Assembly: GCA_002633025.1 (NCBI GenBank)
Contig: NMRB01000681.1
Coordinates: forward strand, 214,641 to 278,640
Direction: 5' to 3'
Source: Notospermus geniculatus
Taxonomy: Eukaryota; Nemertea; Pilidiophora; Heteronemertea; Lineidae
DNA length: 64,000 bases
In this document: positions 36,746 through 49,128 of the stretch, piece after piece
Layout: each line of letters starts with the position of its first letter
Numbering within the stretch: position 1 is the stretch's first letter
Program-made: the position numbers and the translations under genes
Notes under the pieces: generated by a model
The model's input: the letters and a program-made list of their open reading frames with translations, nothing else
Told to the model about the DNA's origin: nothing
The model's database searches: none

Positions 36746-37319
36746 CGTTACTACGCACCATTGTGCTTCGAGAAATCTTAAACAACCATCTGCCTCGGTG
36801 GGTTAAGACATTCAACGCGAAAGCCATGTGATACTTGATTCTTCATTTTCAGTTTCCTCGGGCCTTGGCGAGGATTAGGAGTAACGCTGTGAGCCCTCTG
36901 TTATTTTATTCCACTCGGCATAGAAAACGTCGTATCTTACTGGGCCGAGTTTGGCCAGGTTCCTCCAGGACATCCACATGGCCACGCCATTGTTTAGCTC
37001 AATGAGAACCACTTTTCTAAGTAAGCATAGCAAATTGGGTCTCCACCATTATCTTGCTGTAGTCTACAGATGTCCCGTTGGGCAGGACACTCGGAAAGAA
37101 CAATTCGACGTCTTTTCCTCAGGGTACCCGTGTTTTTCTCAACAAAGTCATTCAACCATAAGTAATGGATATTTGGCAATTAGAAAGCTTGTCCTTCAAG
37201 CGACTCGCGGCATCCGTGCATTAATCTGCTTCATTTGTTCTTTATTTTTGTTCGACCTTAGCACGACTTTTTCACTTAGCATGTGAAGGAGGCAAGAAAT
37301 CACAATTAGGTAACGCTGC

Positions 37320-37540
37320 AATGTTAATAATACAATTAAAGCCCCTCTGTATTGAATTTTACGGTATTTTCAAAGTGATAGGAGAATGCAGGTAGAGGTC
37401 TCATAGCCTTATGAAGATCCCCAAAATGCTTGCCTGATACGTACTCTAAAGAATCAAGCCCTACTTTTCAGTACTCATTGAAAAAACTGCGGGCAGAGCT
37501 CTAAAATTCAGACAGAGCACAGTACATTTTACACTAGACT
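37320..37540 (-). repeat. dispersed repeat (GAGCTCTGCC family), inverted, copy B
   Basis: Counterpart of 25922-26140 with small differences. It is ancestral to the duplication. Confidence 0.65.
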
Positions 37541-37567
37541 AAAGTTGGAGGATATATACGGACTTTC

Positions 37568-37683
37568 ACCTGGCGCTTGTTTCATAAAATGACTTTAAGC
37601 TGTTGGTACCTTCAACCAAATGGAAAATGCATTGAATTTATTGATACCATTAGCTTAAAGTCGCTTTATGAAACAGGCCCCTG
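37568..37683. mobile_element. palindromic MITE, intact in copy B
   Basis: Ends CTTGTTTCATAAAATGACTTT and AAAGTCGCTTTATGAAACAGG are inverted and extend through TTAAGCT / AGCTTAA. Copy A (about 26168-26232) keeps the right arm but has lost most of the left. Confidence 0.8.
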
Positions 37684-38569
37684 GTGCCTTCCAAAGAACA
37701 CCAATAATGTGACCGGTGTGAACGCGGAGAAAGTCCCCCTGGAATCAAAGCCCGGGTGATTTGTCACAGTGGATTAAGCCTTTGTGAAGGATTATGCGGC
37801 TCACCCTGACCATAATCGTTGACAATGCATGGCTTTTGTATTGAGGACTTTCATTCCGAGGACTTTCTCCGCTACACTGTTTCTGATGGTCTTTTAACGA
37901 TAATTTTTTAATATATTTTAATTTTTTCGAAATCCTCGGCCTGTGCACAGTGAAACTAACAGTTACGAAATCGAATCGTTCTTTTTCGAGTACATGTACC
38001 ATAACTCTTAAGACACTTGAGAACGCGTCGCGAAATGCTGCATGGACGGCTTTCTGTACGCAGCAGGACAATGACGTATAATGTTAGACTTCATTCCGGG
38101 GCTGGCCAAGTCTTCATCACATTCCAACCCCGGGGTGTAAGTTTCTAACGACTACGGACACCGGATTAGAAGCACCATAAGTTTCACTTGGTAGCCTAAT
38201 GTTCCGAAGTCTCAGTAATGTGCAAACCTTGCTGGGTGTTTCGCCAGATTCAAAATCTGGTGAGCTCCTCGGGGCAGCCTGTGAACTTCGCCCGACTATT
38301 GGCTCTTCTCAAAGAGAACCTCGGCTGCAGATGTTACGCCGCGAGGCCACTGCCAGTGAGTAAACACGAATGAAATAAGCTTCATAAATATTGTGCTATA
38401 TTTAAAGACTGTTTTGTTTAAAGGAAGGTTGCACTATTTGATGGTTAGGGAAGGTCTTTGGATGCAGATTCTTGTAGCATACCCGTTTAATGGGACCAAT
38501 ACTTGAGTCGATTGAACAGTTATCATGCATCCATTGCACATGCGCGGATATCCAGGTTTTGCCAAGATC

Positions 38570-38965
38570 TTGGCAAATCTGACGAAACACGAAGTACGAA
38601 ATACGAAATTGGACTTCATTTCCATGACGTAATGTATTTCAGGAGATGGTTGGTACCACAAATATCGCCTGCTGCAAGAGCGGCTTTCAGCGTATGACGT
38701 TAGACCGATAGAGTTACAGTGTATATTAAACTTTAAAATTTATCTTTCGTTTCCACTTCGTAGATTAAGATACGAAGTGGAAATTTAAAAATTCAAAAAG
38801 CACCATAACTCTCTCGGTCTTACATATTCTAAAGACGCACTGGCAGCAGGGGCATTTTGTGGTACCAACCATCTCCAGAAATACATTAGGTCCTGGAAAT
38901 GAAGTAATTCCCTCGTATTTCGTACATGTACACTTCGTGTTTCGTCAGATTTGCGAAACCTCACT
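38570..38965. repeat. fold-back repeat, copy B
   Basis: Counterpart of 27160-27540 with the same pairing arms. The centre carries an additional short palindrome (CCACTTCGTA..TACGAAGTGG). Confidence 0.8.
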
Positions 38966-39218
38966 ATTGTTACAAGTGACGAAGCACTGATGACGATGCA
39001 GTCACTTGACCCCCGAAACTTGCAATCACGTGACATTAATTCGCAACTGTATGAGCTAGTACATGCAAAATAATGTTAGTTTTGCAGAAACCCTAGAGTT
39101 TGCCACTTGTGTCAGTATAATTCCTCCAAGGTATGCATGCAAATACATGTATACCAAAAAGAGCGTTAGCAGCAGAAATATCTTGCCTACCCGACGAATG
39201 AATGGTTAACCCCCCGCG

Positions 39219-39554
39219 GTGTCTAACGGATTCATTCGTTATAACGCCCATAGGATTCGTTCAAGCACCCTGGTCACCACAGGGGGTATTAAACCTGGCT
39301 GCCTGAACCGTGCCAACGGCCAAGCATGCGACAAGGCACCCATCCTCGCAACCTTTTCCCGCTGCCCTTGGGTGAGGAAATACTTTCACGTCCATCTGTC
39401 TATGTGCACTTCATTTTTGCAGATGAGGCCAAAGGTGCAGTCAGTTCCAAAGGAGCCAACATCGGCGACACCCCAGTGTCAGGGAAGTCCACGGCGACAA
39501 CGAAAACAGAACGACTTCGAATCGGCAACGTTGCCAATCCCAGAAGTCGGTTGA
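39219..39554 (+). CDS. hypothetical ORF pair member, copy B
   Basis: Counterpart of 27740-28063 with a 12-nt in-frame length difference. Both overlapping frames stay open. Function unknown, and it may be non-coding. Confidence 0.2.
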   Translation: MSNGFIRYNAHRIRSSTLVTTGGIKPGCLNRANGQACDKAPILATFSRCPWVRKYFHVHLSMCTSFLQMRPKVQSVPKEPTSATPQCQGSPRRQRKQNDFESATLPIPEVG

Positions 39555-40170
39555 GAAAATAACAACTTCATAAAATCGGCCAACAGTCCCTCGCACGGCA
39601 TGACATAACAAAATCTGATGTTTCGTGATGTCAGAGTATTAAACTACAAAAGAGATCATGATAATTACGGCAAAAAGAATCAGCTTGTTAACCGTGTAAT
39701 AATCTGATACGGGTCACGTGTTGTATTCATCACGTGATTACATTGATAATGGCGGCGACCTTGATTTGAGTGGAGTCAAGGTCGAAAGACAAAGAAAGAA
39801 TTAAATCGTGGAATGTGTAATCCGAGAACGGACGACGATATTAATCTCATCTGCATCACTTTCGAAGGGCAGGGATTATCTAATAAGCTCTTTAATGAGA
39901 ATTTATGAATTCTCGTTCATTTTTTATTGATAACCTGTAGCCCGAAAGCAGTTCTTTCACGATGTCATCTGCTGTTTTGAACATCGATTCCCTGACACGA
40001 CACCTCTCGGAGTAAGTACATTCGTAACACTTCGGGTCTTTCCGTCATTCTTCGGTAAACACCGACGAAATCGAGCACAGTCTCTTAAGAATGAGGAACC
40101 TAACTCACTGCCTCAATACATGTAGGTGTCACTAGTGGTTAAATCTATTGAATTGAAAGGGACGTTCAGG

Positions 40171-40325
40171 GCTGGGTTGCACAAAACTCATGTTAGCGCT
40201 AACATGATGTTAGCGCTAACATCATGTTAAATGACGTAAAATGACAATGGTTTTTGACGTCATCTAACATAAAAGTTAGCGCTAACACCATGTTAGCGCT
40301 AACATGAGTTTTGTGCAACCGGCCC
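40171..40325. mobile_element. 155-bp MITE with CAGG target duplication, copy B only
   Basis: Ends GCTGGGTTGCACAAAACTCA and TGAGTTTTGTGCAACCGGCCC are inverted. The interior is built from repeated GTTAGCGCTAAC palindromes. CAGG flanks both sides (40167-40170, 40326-40329), and copy A has a single CAGG at 28730-28733. Confidence 0.95.
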
Positions 40326-42360
40326 CAGGTCCTGATCAATTTCCCCCACAAAAGGCGTCCATTGTATAGGACCTGATGTGCTGCCCTCTATCACAGTTTT
40401 GATCCCCATTGGAATAAGTACATGTACTGCGAAACAAGATCAGTCATTTCATTAAGTTTCTGCTTTCCGTGACAAGAAAGCGATGACGATGCTATATTTT
40501 CTATTGTTTCCCCATGCAAAAACAGAGCAGGCCTACCGTTATCGTACACGGGTAGTTTCTTAACCTCTCTTTGAAAATAATGGCTGTGTAAAACATGTAA
40601 AAATACTTCACTCCGATACTTCAGAATCATGCTCGAAGGGAATCGAACTTCATGGAGAGTTTATCCTCACAAAGCTTTCCACTTTTCAAGTTCTAAAAGA
40701 AATATACGAACACGATAGGTTAGCCCTAATCCCTCCTCTTCTTCAGAGAGAGCATTTGTTGTACATTTTCTTTACGCTTTGTATCACAGTTTCGCTACCG
40801 ATGCTGCACTGCTGCAGGGGGCTTGAGGGTAGCTTCCTTTTCTGTAAAAGGTGAACGGGATTAAGTCAGCCCGAGCTTAGTGTCACTTAGCAACGCCAGG
40901 GATAACGGATGACTCAGGACTGCCTCTGGAGACAACGCTCAAGCCGACCCTAAGGGACAAAAATAACACGTCTTGAAAATTCACATCACCCTGGTTAAGA
41001 CGCTCGCCTTTCTCTTTTGGTAATACGCATACAATGGTGTCGGAACAGTGGGTATCATAAGTACCATTCTCTTGAAACGCGGTTCTTGTTTTTGAAATGG
41101 TCGCCGTTCCGCATGATTGATGAACTTGGTTTACCGCATTTGTGATCGAAACAGCTCAGTAATGTAATATGAATAAAATGTCATCTCAATGTCATTTATT
41201 TCCACGCAATCCGCCGATATCTTTCATATCGTATCACTTTCTAGCTCTGGGCAGAGTGTGCAGCGTTTCAATGTGAGGTTTTGGTCACAGCGCCCGCGGT
41301 GACTCGGAGGCCAACACGAACCAACTGGCACTAGCAGGGCCATTGTATGCCATACAAGGGTTTGTGTGACTGTGATGATTTACAAAAATATCGAAGTAAT
41401 TGGTTGGCCTTGAAGGACGAACATCTTTCATTAGTTTTCTGAGTGATAGAATCTAATACCGCAAGGTAAAATCCTTGAATTTGATTGGCCGATACGCATC
41501 ACGTGACCGTGTAACATTTTCGTAATGGTGCCTCCTCCTGTAGGCCTTCTGTCATGGGCGTAGGCCTACCTAACGCCTTTCTCTCTCTAGAGCCCAACTG
41601 AATTGTGCTGCTTAACCCGTATATTTTTGGGGCACCCTATATGGGGGGGGGGGGTACAGGTGTTACACCGGGCCCAGTTCGGTAAAGTATGTTATTTTAA
41701 TTACGCCGAAACGATCCCGGTCCCCAATAAAATTTGGAAGCAAGAAGTTCTTAGCAACTGGACTCATAGGAAGTGACACCATCAATTTTGCTGGGAATTG
41801 CGTAAGAACGGCCTTTTGACATTTTGCTGATCAAATTCTTGACAAATGGAAGTAAGCCTTGAATTCGTACGAACCAGATGGTTGACACACTGCGTTTTAT
41901 TGGCAGATCCCCTCATCAAACACGAAATAAAAGTAGAACCGAAAATTGCGTAATAGAAAAACATTGATAGTTAACGGCTAATCGTACACATCCCAGCCTA
42001 GCAGCCATTCGAGTATTGTGTAACCAGGGACCAGCATCGCTGGACAGCATCGTTACCATGGAGACAATGATGTCACGTGGGTGTAGCCCAAGGACCAACT
42101 GTCATGAACGCAGGAAAAGTCGGATTTTTGGCGTTGTGCTGGCTGGAGGGTACGGTTCGCGTGAATGCTTTACTCCAATTTCAATCATTCAGCCAGCTAT
42201 CGGCCCATGGGTAAGAAATTTCCAGGATCAAGTAAACACACCGTAGCAACTCCGACTCAATGTTCTGTGCAGCGTGCTTTACGTCAGTGCTCCTGGCGTC
42301 TTCGTCTTGTGGAACGTATACAGAAAGCGGTCGCTCGGATGGACACATAAACGGAGGAAA

Positions 42361-42545
42361 CCGGTGTAATATTTTTCATTGTGGCCCGTGTGCCAGTGTG
42401 ACACTACAATTTGATTGACGGAATAAGCCGCGACTTGACAATGAGCGACACACAAAGAAACAGTGAGTCTGTTTGCCAGTGTGTTCCAAACAATGGGAGT
42501 TGCATAGAAAAATGGCCACATGAAAAACATTAGGCCTACACCTGT
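42361..42545. mobile_element. MITE-like element, copy B
   Basis: Counterpart of 30762-30935, with inverted ends near GGTGTAATATTTTTCA and TGAAAAACATTAGGCC. Copy B has an extra TAGGCCTACACC at its right end. Confidence 0.7.
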
Positions 42546-43285
42546 AGGCCTACCACACGCATAAAAACTTGTGTTGGAGACACCATTAACTGCCTTAAAT
42601 TGGAAGTCCCTTCCTCACTTGAAAAATAAAAATTACGTAATAGAATCTGACGCCTGGTCAAGTTCAATGTATCTTTGCCGCTGCACTCCCACGGCACTAT
42701 GTCCGTTGTTGTGGAGCGAGCGCCGCGAAAGCGTAGCGGCAAAGATGGGAACCAGTTACCGATCTCGGTATATAATCCTATAGGCGAGATCGGGAACCAA
42801 TCCGGAAGAAAAACCAGGCCGTACACGTCTTTTGAACACAGTATCACCTCACAGCCGGATGGAGAAGCGGGACATTGAGCATAAGTTCTTGTTCCTGTGA
42901 TTTAAGCTGATTATAACTTTATGTATGAGCCTCGGGCGACAGGAGAGAAAGGTTCCTCCAGCATTGCATTGTTCATGTATACAGACACAAACACATAATC
43001 TGCACGTCTACGAGAAAATGAACTCTTCATAACATTTCATTCAGTATTTTATACCTCCATGGTATGAGCAAACTGTACAGACCGAAGCCAGGATTTTTTA
43101 ATAGAAGATGCTAAATTGTGATGACACTCGCAATAGAAACATGTAAGAATCGACGCCGACAGCACCGACGCGCAACAAGATGTATTTCTGTGTCCGATTA
43201 TGGACATCCTGTACATGGTCGTTGATACGTCACAAAAAATTTTCTGGCAGATTTCGGCAGAAAAATGACAAGTGCAGATTTGACC

Positions 43286-43311
43286 CCCCCCCCCCCCCCC
43301 NCCCCCCCCCC
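43286..43311. other. poly-C run with single N at 43301
   Basis: About 25 C with one ambiguous base. Its length is not reliable, and any frame drawn across it (for example 43049-43411 minus) is not meaningful. Confidence 0.95.
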
Positions 43312-43501
43312 GCTGTGATGTAGCCTGCCACTGTTTGCGAGGCAGAGACGATGCTGCAGGCCTACAAGGAGCAGGAAGGGACCAAAGTGTTCCGTTTTGC
43401 CCAACTTTCACCTAGCCTACTCTGTAAAGTACAGCACAAGTAGTACTGCCTTTAGTACAGGTGAGGGCTGTCAGAGAAAAACAACCGTCAAAACTGTTCC
43501 A

Positions 43502-43556
43502 GTGCCGACACGCACACGCACACTACTTTCACACACGCACGCACACACACACACTT
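43502..43556. repeat. CA microsatellite, copy B
   Basis: Shorter counterpart of 32138-32223. Confidence 0.9.
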
Positions 43557-44531
43557 TGGGAGCTGTTGAAGTGGCAGGATTAAAGAAAAAAGTTATAAGC
43601 GCAGCGGAGAAAATGAGAGCGATCAAACTTTTTGGCACGCCCACACTTGACACTGCAAGAAAGTACGAAGCTCCTGGCTAACAGTGGTAAATAAATTGAT
43701 GAGCGGATTTAAAAAGCTGTAAAAGGAACCCTGCAATTGACATTTGTGGCGTTGAGAAATGAACAATAGGCGGATTAGGATGGGTCCTATGGTTTGGTAC
43801 TCCTGGGAATGCTTTTGGGCACGGGAAATATTGCACTGCTTCATCATTTTGGTCACGGAGACGCCCTAGGTATGCTTTCTATCGATGCCTTGATTATTGG
43901 GGACCAAGCCCACGCGTTAAGCTGCAAGTACCCAGGAGCATCAAGCACCCTAGCGTAAAACCAACACGAATGGTACACGTACTGACTCTAAAAGAACGAG
44001 CATTGTTTAAGACCTGCAGGCAACAAGACTGTTTTGTTCAGTTCCCATATTTTCATCTGAACAAAACAACGCACGTACAATATGATTTCGACCGCTTCAG
44101 TAGCGATACGAGAGGACGGGATGGGAGGTCAGACGATGGTCGCAGGAATTCATTGACAGGAATTCCCCCCGCAGGAATCCAAGGAATCCCCCCCCGTAGG
44201 AATCCAAATCCATTTTCTTCAACAGGGATCAGGATACATAGCTACAGAACGCATGACGATTCGAATATACATGTACCTTAAAGTAGCGGACTATTGTATC
44301 TGGGACAATATCCCAGGACTACAATTCCTTTCACACCTGACATGGAAAGTCGAGAAAAAATCCATAAACGATAGCGGCATTGGGCATGTTGGGTGGAAGC
44401 TGTGAGGTCGTCAGCGATATCATGAGGCCCCTTTCATTATAACAGTCAACACCAACACATTAGGCCATGGCATGATGTCCCGAGGTTTGAGCTACCCTTT
44501 CTATGAAATACATGTACAATGGCATCATTCA

Positions 44532-45157
44532 GCGTATCCCCCATATGTAAACTGCAATACGATAAATGAGGAGCTAAACTCTCCTTGAATTTGAAACATG
44601 AATTCTATACGCCTATGACATCAAAAATAGATAAGCGAGTTTATCTATTTTTGATGATATCTCATTCATGGTAGCTGTAGATATATCGACACAAGGCGGC
44701 GAGTCCATGAATATTATTCAAAGGGGTTGTGCCCCCATCGATTTTGACAAGTGACCATTCAGCGAAGTCAAATGAGTCGAATTTGACTCCTACGAAGTAA
44801 CTACGCCAGTCCTTCACACAGAATACGCAAATCAATACTTACATTCACCTTTATATACAGATGTCAAAATAACCGACCTTGGAGAAACGCAAAAAGAAAA
44901 CGTGGAACACCTACCTTAACCAACAATAACCAATTAGCCACGACTCCACCCAAACTCGTGCGGAGAGCAGAAAACGACACGAAAATGATCCGTGACGATT
45001 GATTGTCAGTGGTCTCTACGATACATTCACCAATACTCTCCTTCGAAACTGTATGAACAGACACAAAATTCTCAAGAACCCGCTAAGCCTATTTTTCCAC
45101 TATGTTCGTGCCCGTGTGCGAATTCTGGCATTACAGCTATTATCCCAGCGTAGCGAG
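44532..45157. other. non-coding stretch right of the duplication
   Basis: Contains a short hairpin (AAAAATAGATAAGCGAG / TTTATCTATTTTTGATG, about 44620-44660). No gene seen. Confidence 0.4.
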
Positions 45158-45664
45158 TTAAAAGCGCGTCTTGCTCTTGGGTAGGAAGTTCGCAAACAAA
45201 GCCCGATCCGCACACGGGATTAACGAAAGTTTATACAAATGCAGTACCCCTAGGCTCCTCAATTTTTGTAATGAGGTCAGCGCTGGTACCTGAGTAACGT
45301 TTACTTGGCACACAGAAATACCTGAAGGGTCAGAAATAACACCAACCGATACTAGCTTTAAAAGCAGTGCAATGCGAATTGACGGTTTTATTGGCGAAAT
45401 GAACAAGAAGGTATTTCCTGTCATTTTTTGAAGGCCGCAATCGACGTAATTCCATGCTGGAATCGATGGCATTAATTTAAAAGCGTCGAATATTTTTTGC
45501 TGTGGCATGTCTAGGATACAAAGAAGACGTTTTAAATTTAGTGGATATTCAAACTGCTTTGCCCTTTGGTCAAGTATTGGTGAATAAATGAAGTAATTGA
45601 AGGACGCACATTCTGTGCGAAGTAAAATCGGATTCAGAGTGTTGAGCTCTTCGGAAAAGGCCTA
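45158..45664 (-). CDS. unrecognised open frame, ~168 codons
   Basis: The minus-strand frame opens after a TAG at about 45662 that coincides with a possible acceptor. It reads SEELNTLNPILLRTECASFN, then through an internal ATG (MPQQKIFDAFKLM, 45508) to a stop at 45158. The composition looks protein-like, but no family is recognised. It may be an exon of an old transposon or of a host gene. No donor or partner exon was found. Confidence 0.25.
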
Positions 45665-45892
45665 GGGTCTGGTGCCTTGGTGGTACAAGCCCATTTCGCC
45701 TTCAAAAAGTGCAGAAACTTTCCGCAAATACCACCACCCTCGAAACTGATGAAGAAATTAGCAAAAAGACTAACACATCAGAAGGTTCTGTCTGGCTTCA
45801 TTCTCAATCCCGTTGTAAAATCGACATGTAACAGCGTTTCCATATCGAAGCACGTTTTATGCAAGGGGCACCAATTTCCTCCGTTTACGTGT

Positions 45893-46444
45893 ACACTCCT
45901 TTCGCAGTGTCTTCTCACTCGTACCTATCGTTCATAGACACTGCTTACAATGGCCCGATCCCCGCCGATTTACCACTAGAGGGCGTTTGCGTAACTAACG
46001 AAATACATGAAACATTTTCTGATTGGTTCACTGTCAGCGTCCTTGACAACCACGGCAGACTGGTCACTCGTCGGAAAGCATTTTATATGGGACAGTTGCA
46101 TTATGACGTAGCACGACTAGTCTACAACAACAGCAATGGCTGCCCCCCGCCGTGTCCAGTATGCAGTGTCACTTTGCACTTTTCAGTGTTTAGCTCGTGC
46201 CTTTTTTGTTTTGAAACATAGCTAAGAAGTGGATAACGGCGCTCTAATGATACGAGATTATTCTGTTTGTAGTGATTGATCTTGTTGAACAGGCCGAAGC
46301 TGGGAGCAACGCCGGCGCTGTTTCCCGCGCTATTTGGCCGCTGACTAGTGCTGCCACCATGCGGTAAATCGGCGGGGATCGGGCCATTGTAAGCAGTGTC
46401 TATGAACGATAGGTACGAGTGAGAAGACACTGCGAAAGGAGTGT
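45893..46444. repeat. perfect 82-bp inverted repeat with 388-bp spacer
   Basis: The arms 45893-45974 and 46363-46444 are exact reverse complements. Open frames on both strands run through the arms (reading PFAVSSHSYLSFIDTAYNG), which is why similar peptides appear on opposite strands. It is probably a young fold-back element or an inverted transposon end. Confidence 0.95.
45973..45985 (+). promoter_or_regulatory. CTCF-like motif
   Basis: CCACTAGAGGGCG matches the core of the bilaterian CTCF consensus. It begins at the inner edge of the left arm, and the right arm edge lacks it. Motif match only. Confidence 0.3.
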
Positions 46445-47103
46445 ATTTACGTGTAGTGTAACATCTGCCAGTGTTATGGTCTGACAGTGTTTCCCGCGTT
46501 GTTTGGGAAGCGCTGGCAGATACATCGACACGTCGTACATGTACCTTTCTCTGTGTGTCCGCTTTTGTCAAGTCATAGCCTTTTCCGTCAGACATTAGTA
46601 GGGGCACATTCAGGGGGAAAAATTCAAAACCGTTACACCGGCTACAGCAAAAGAAGCTAGACAACGAACTTGGGTGATACGAGGCGAATAAAGGTCCCCG
46701 GCCCTAATCCGGCAGCATCTGCATACAATCACCAAGAGGCATCGCAAGGAACAGCTGTGCCATTCGCAATATCAATAAAGAACAGGTCAAAAGTGGGGAA
46801 AACGTTGTTCTCTACTATAAAATCAGTGAAAAACTTTCCACTTGATTTAACTAACGAACTTGAGAAAATCTCGCACGGCTATAGACTTGAGGGCTTGATT
46901 ATAGGTTACAGGGCCGGAGGCAGGGGGACGGCTGCAAAATAAAACACAATGGAGAAGGTTTGGAACCTTCCGACGGTTGGTGTCTGTCCCGAGAGGATGC
47001 AGCGACATTGAAACTCGGGATTTTTCCAGTCGATGTTACAGAAAGTAATGGGAAAAGTCGAGAGCCTTCACTGCGCCACGCCGGCAGATCCGCAAAACTA
47101 TAC
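46445..47103. other. no supported gene
   Basis: A plus-strand frame at 46670-46942 opens only from TTG and has no recognised domain. Nothing else was seen. Confidence 0.4.
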
Positions 47104-47268
47104 CCGGTGTAACGTTTTCTAGTGTTCCACACGTCCCAGTGTTTCTATTCAATAGAAAGCTAGTGAAACCATGATTTCTCAATAGGGAAACGCAGATGAA
47201 TCGGTCACAGCCGTCCCCAAACAATGAGCGAAACACTGAGCAACGGGCACACTATGGAACTTTACACC
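47104..47268. mobile_element. inverted-repeat element, TGTAACGTTTTCTAGTGTTCC family
   Basis: Ends GGTGTAACGTTTTCTAGTG and CACTATGGAACTTTACACC. An inner inverted pair (CAGTGTTTC / GAAACACTG) is present. Closest relative at 14691-14864. Confidence 0.75.
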
Positions 47269-47754
47269 TTCGAATGCCGTTGACGCTTCGTGGATGGGCG
47301 TGGATTGTCATCCACATTGCCCACCTCATCATTGTCATTCAAATCAACCTGCATTGTGCATTTAGTTCGATCAATGCCCGCTTACAGGTGGCGCCAACTT
47401 AATACAGATGTTCCACTGTTATCTGGAACACCCGGTATAATGCGCTCAAAGTGACACGGCAAAAAGGTCCCGATCACGCATCACAACAGTCCGGAGGATG
47501 AGGGCTATTATTCCTCCCGAAGGAAAGTACCAAAACGGTTATTCTCAGGATTAACTTAATTGAGTAGAAAAGGGATAAACCGACCTATCAAAACTATTGT
47601 ACGGGCTCCTTCAGCTTACACCCCTCACAAAAGGCACCCACCCATTCTCATCAGCCGACAAGATGGGTTTAATTGAACCATACCTCGGCGACAAAGAGTA
47701 GGACATGGAATTCAAACACGATGTCCGTGTTTTCTCAAGCGCATGGCTATAGAT

Positions 47755-48495
47755 GACAATGACCCGAGTGACCAGTGTTGAGTGCTTCTGACTAGAAAGG
47801 AGACGCCGTCCGCGGGAGGTCAGGGAATTACGGCCAAGTTTGTGGCGAGTACAAGGAAGGGCACGGCAGGCAGTGGCCCGAGTGAGGTTTGAGTGGTTCC
47901 GACCAGAAAGTATGCCGTCCGCGTATGCCATATCCGCGGCATGTCGGGGAATTACAGCTAAGTTTGTGACGACTTACTCCCAAGGACATAGAGAGATAAC
48001 AAGTACCTATTGACCAGTGATACATGAACTTGGTTAGAGTCAGTCCGACCAGAAATCCGACGCCGTCCGCGGGAGGTCAAGGAATTACGGCCAACACTGA
48101 AAAAAAAATCCTAATCATGTTGAGTACTTTCGGGGTACTCGTTTTGTCCGTGAGATGAGTAGAAAGGTACTCATATTGAGTAGAAAGATACTCATAGCTA
48201 GTAGAAAGATACTCATAGCGAGTAGCAAGGAACTCCAAATGCAGCTCCTTGGCCCGATGAGTACCCAATTAGTACATGTACCTTTCTACTCATCTCACGG
48301 ACAAAATGACTGATGAGTAGCCCAAAGTACTCAACATGAGCCGAATTTTTTTTTCAGTGAAGTTTGTGACGATTACAGGCAAGGACATGGCTACCACAAG
48401 AACATGAGTGCCCAGTGATCATGGTGATGTTGGAGTCATTCCGACCTGAAAGCAGACGCCGTCCGCGGGAGTCAGGGAGTTACGGCCAAGTTTAA
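47755..48495. repeat. ~130-bp minisatellite (GACGCCGTCCGCGGGAGGTC)
   Basis: Units carry CCGACCAGAAA, GACGCCGTCCGCGGGAGGTC, GGAATTACGGCCAAGTTTGT and GACCAGTG in order, at least four times. One unit is split by the MITE 48095-48359. Confidence 0.88.
48095..48359. mobile_element. MITE inserted in the minisatellite
   Basis: Ends CACTGAAAAAAAAATC and AATTTTTTTTTCAGTG are inverted, followed by paired ATGTTGAGTACTTT and AAAGTACTCAACAT. The interior holds four TACTCAT/GAGTAGAAAG units. AA flanks both sides, and neighbouring units show the empty site GGCCAAGTTTGTG. Confidence 0.92.
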
Positions 48496-48840
48496 TAGTG
48501 ACGACTGATACCGGATCTATTTTTGATATTAGGACAATGATGATCAGGCCCCTGGGTCGCTTGTCCGGCCGCACGCATGCAGGATCGGCGTCGAAAATGA
48601 TTCTGTAACATGAACTAATAAAAGTACATTTGGGAAAGAAATTAAATACACGGCGTATATACTAGTATCATCGACTAGGTACAAAGTAGTTCACTGCATA
48701 CAATAACAACACGATTTTATCACCATAATGGTAAAGAAAACATAAATCTACGTTTTTCTTTAGATGGCCTGCATGTAGGCCTATGTACATGTACAATTCG
48801 GGCAAGAACCAAAACGAGAGAACGTAATATATCTCTATGT

Positions 48841-49085
48841 AAAGCTAGGAATCCACCATTGATTTTCAACCTGATTTTGCTTTGCGACTTTGCTTTGCAA
48901 CTGGGCCCTCGATCGCCGTAGTGGACTCGCTAGACGTGATTTCCACCAGTGGCGAAGATGTGGTCAATTTCAGTCGGCAATCCATCGGCGACCGGTATCA
49001 GTTCCTTGCGATCGTATTCAATCGCAGGTAGCAGGTTGCAAAGCAAGTCGCAACGCAGAAAATCAGTAGTGGATTCCTAGCTTTA
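48841..49085. mobile_element. MITE, AAGCTAGGAATCCAC family, copy 2
   Basis: Termini TAAAGCTAGGAATCCAC and GTGGATTCCTAGCTTTA. The interior matches 7490-7707 in the opposite orientation. It ends about 40 bp past the stop codon of the glycosyltransferase gene, so it is probably in its 3' UTR. Confidence 0.9.
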
Positions 49086-49128
49086 GCCGACGTATCCTTT
49101 CGTCATCACTTTTAACGCAGTTGCGGCT

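Larger units (their letters stand above)
33769..44531. repeat. ~10.8-kb tandem segmental duplication, copy B
   Basis: Direct repeat of 23004-33679. Private features are the elements at 35982-36297 and 40171-40325, an intact element at 37568-37683, a third 105-bp unit, and a poly-C with one N. The coordinate offset between copies is constant at 11599 from about 29210 to 30655, where they are nearly identical. Elsewhere they differ much more. Confidence 0.95.

Noticed and set aside
45859-46664. Opposite-strand ORFs that share a peptide
   Set aside because: The shared peptide comes from the perfect inverted repeat, not from homologous genes.
47755-48495. CRISPR-like spaced repeats
   Set aside because: Long diverged head-to-tail units in a eukaryotic sequence, with no spacer pattern.
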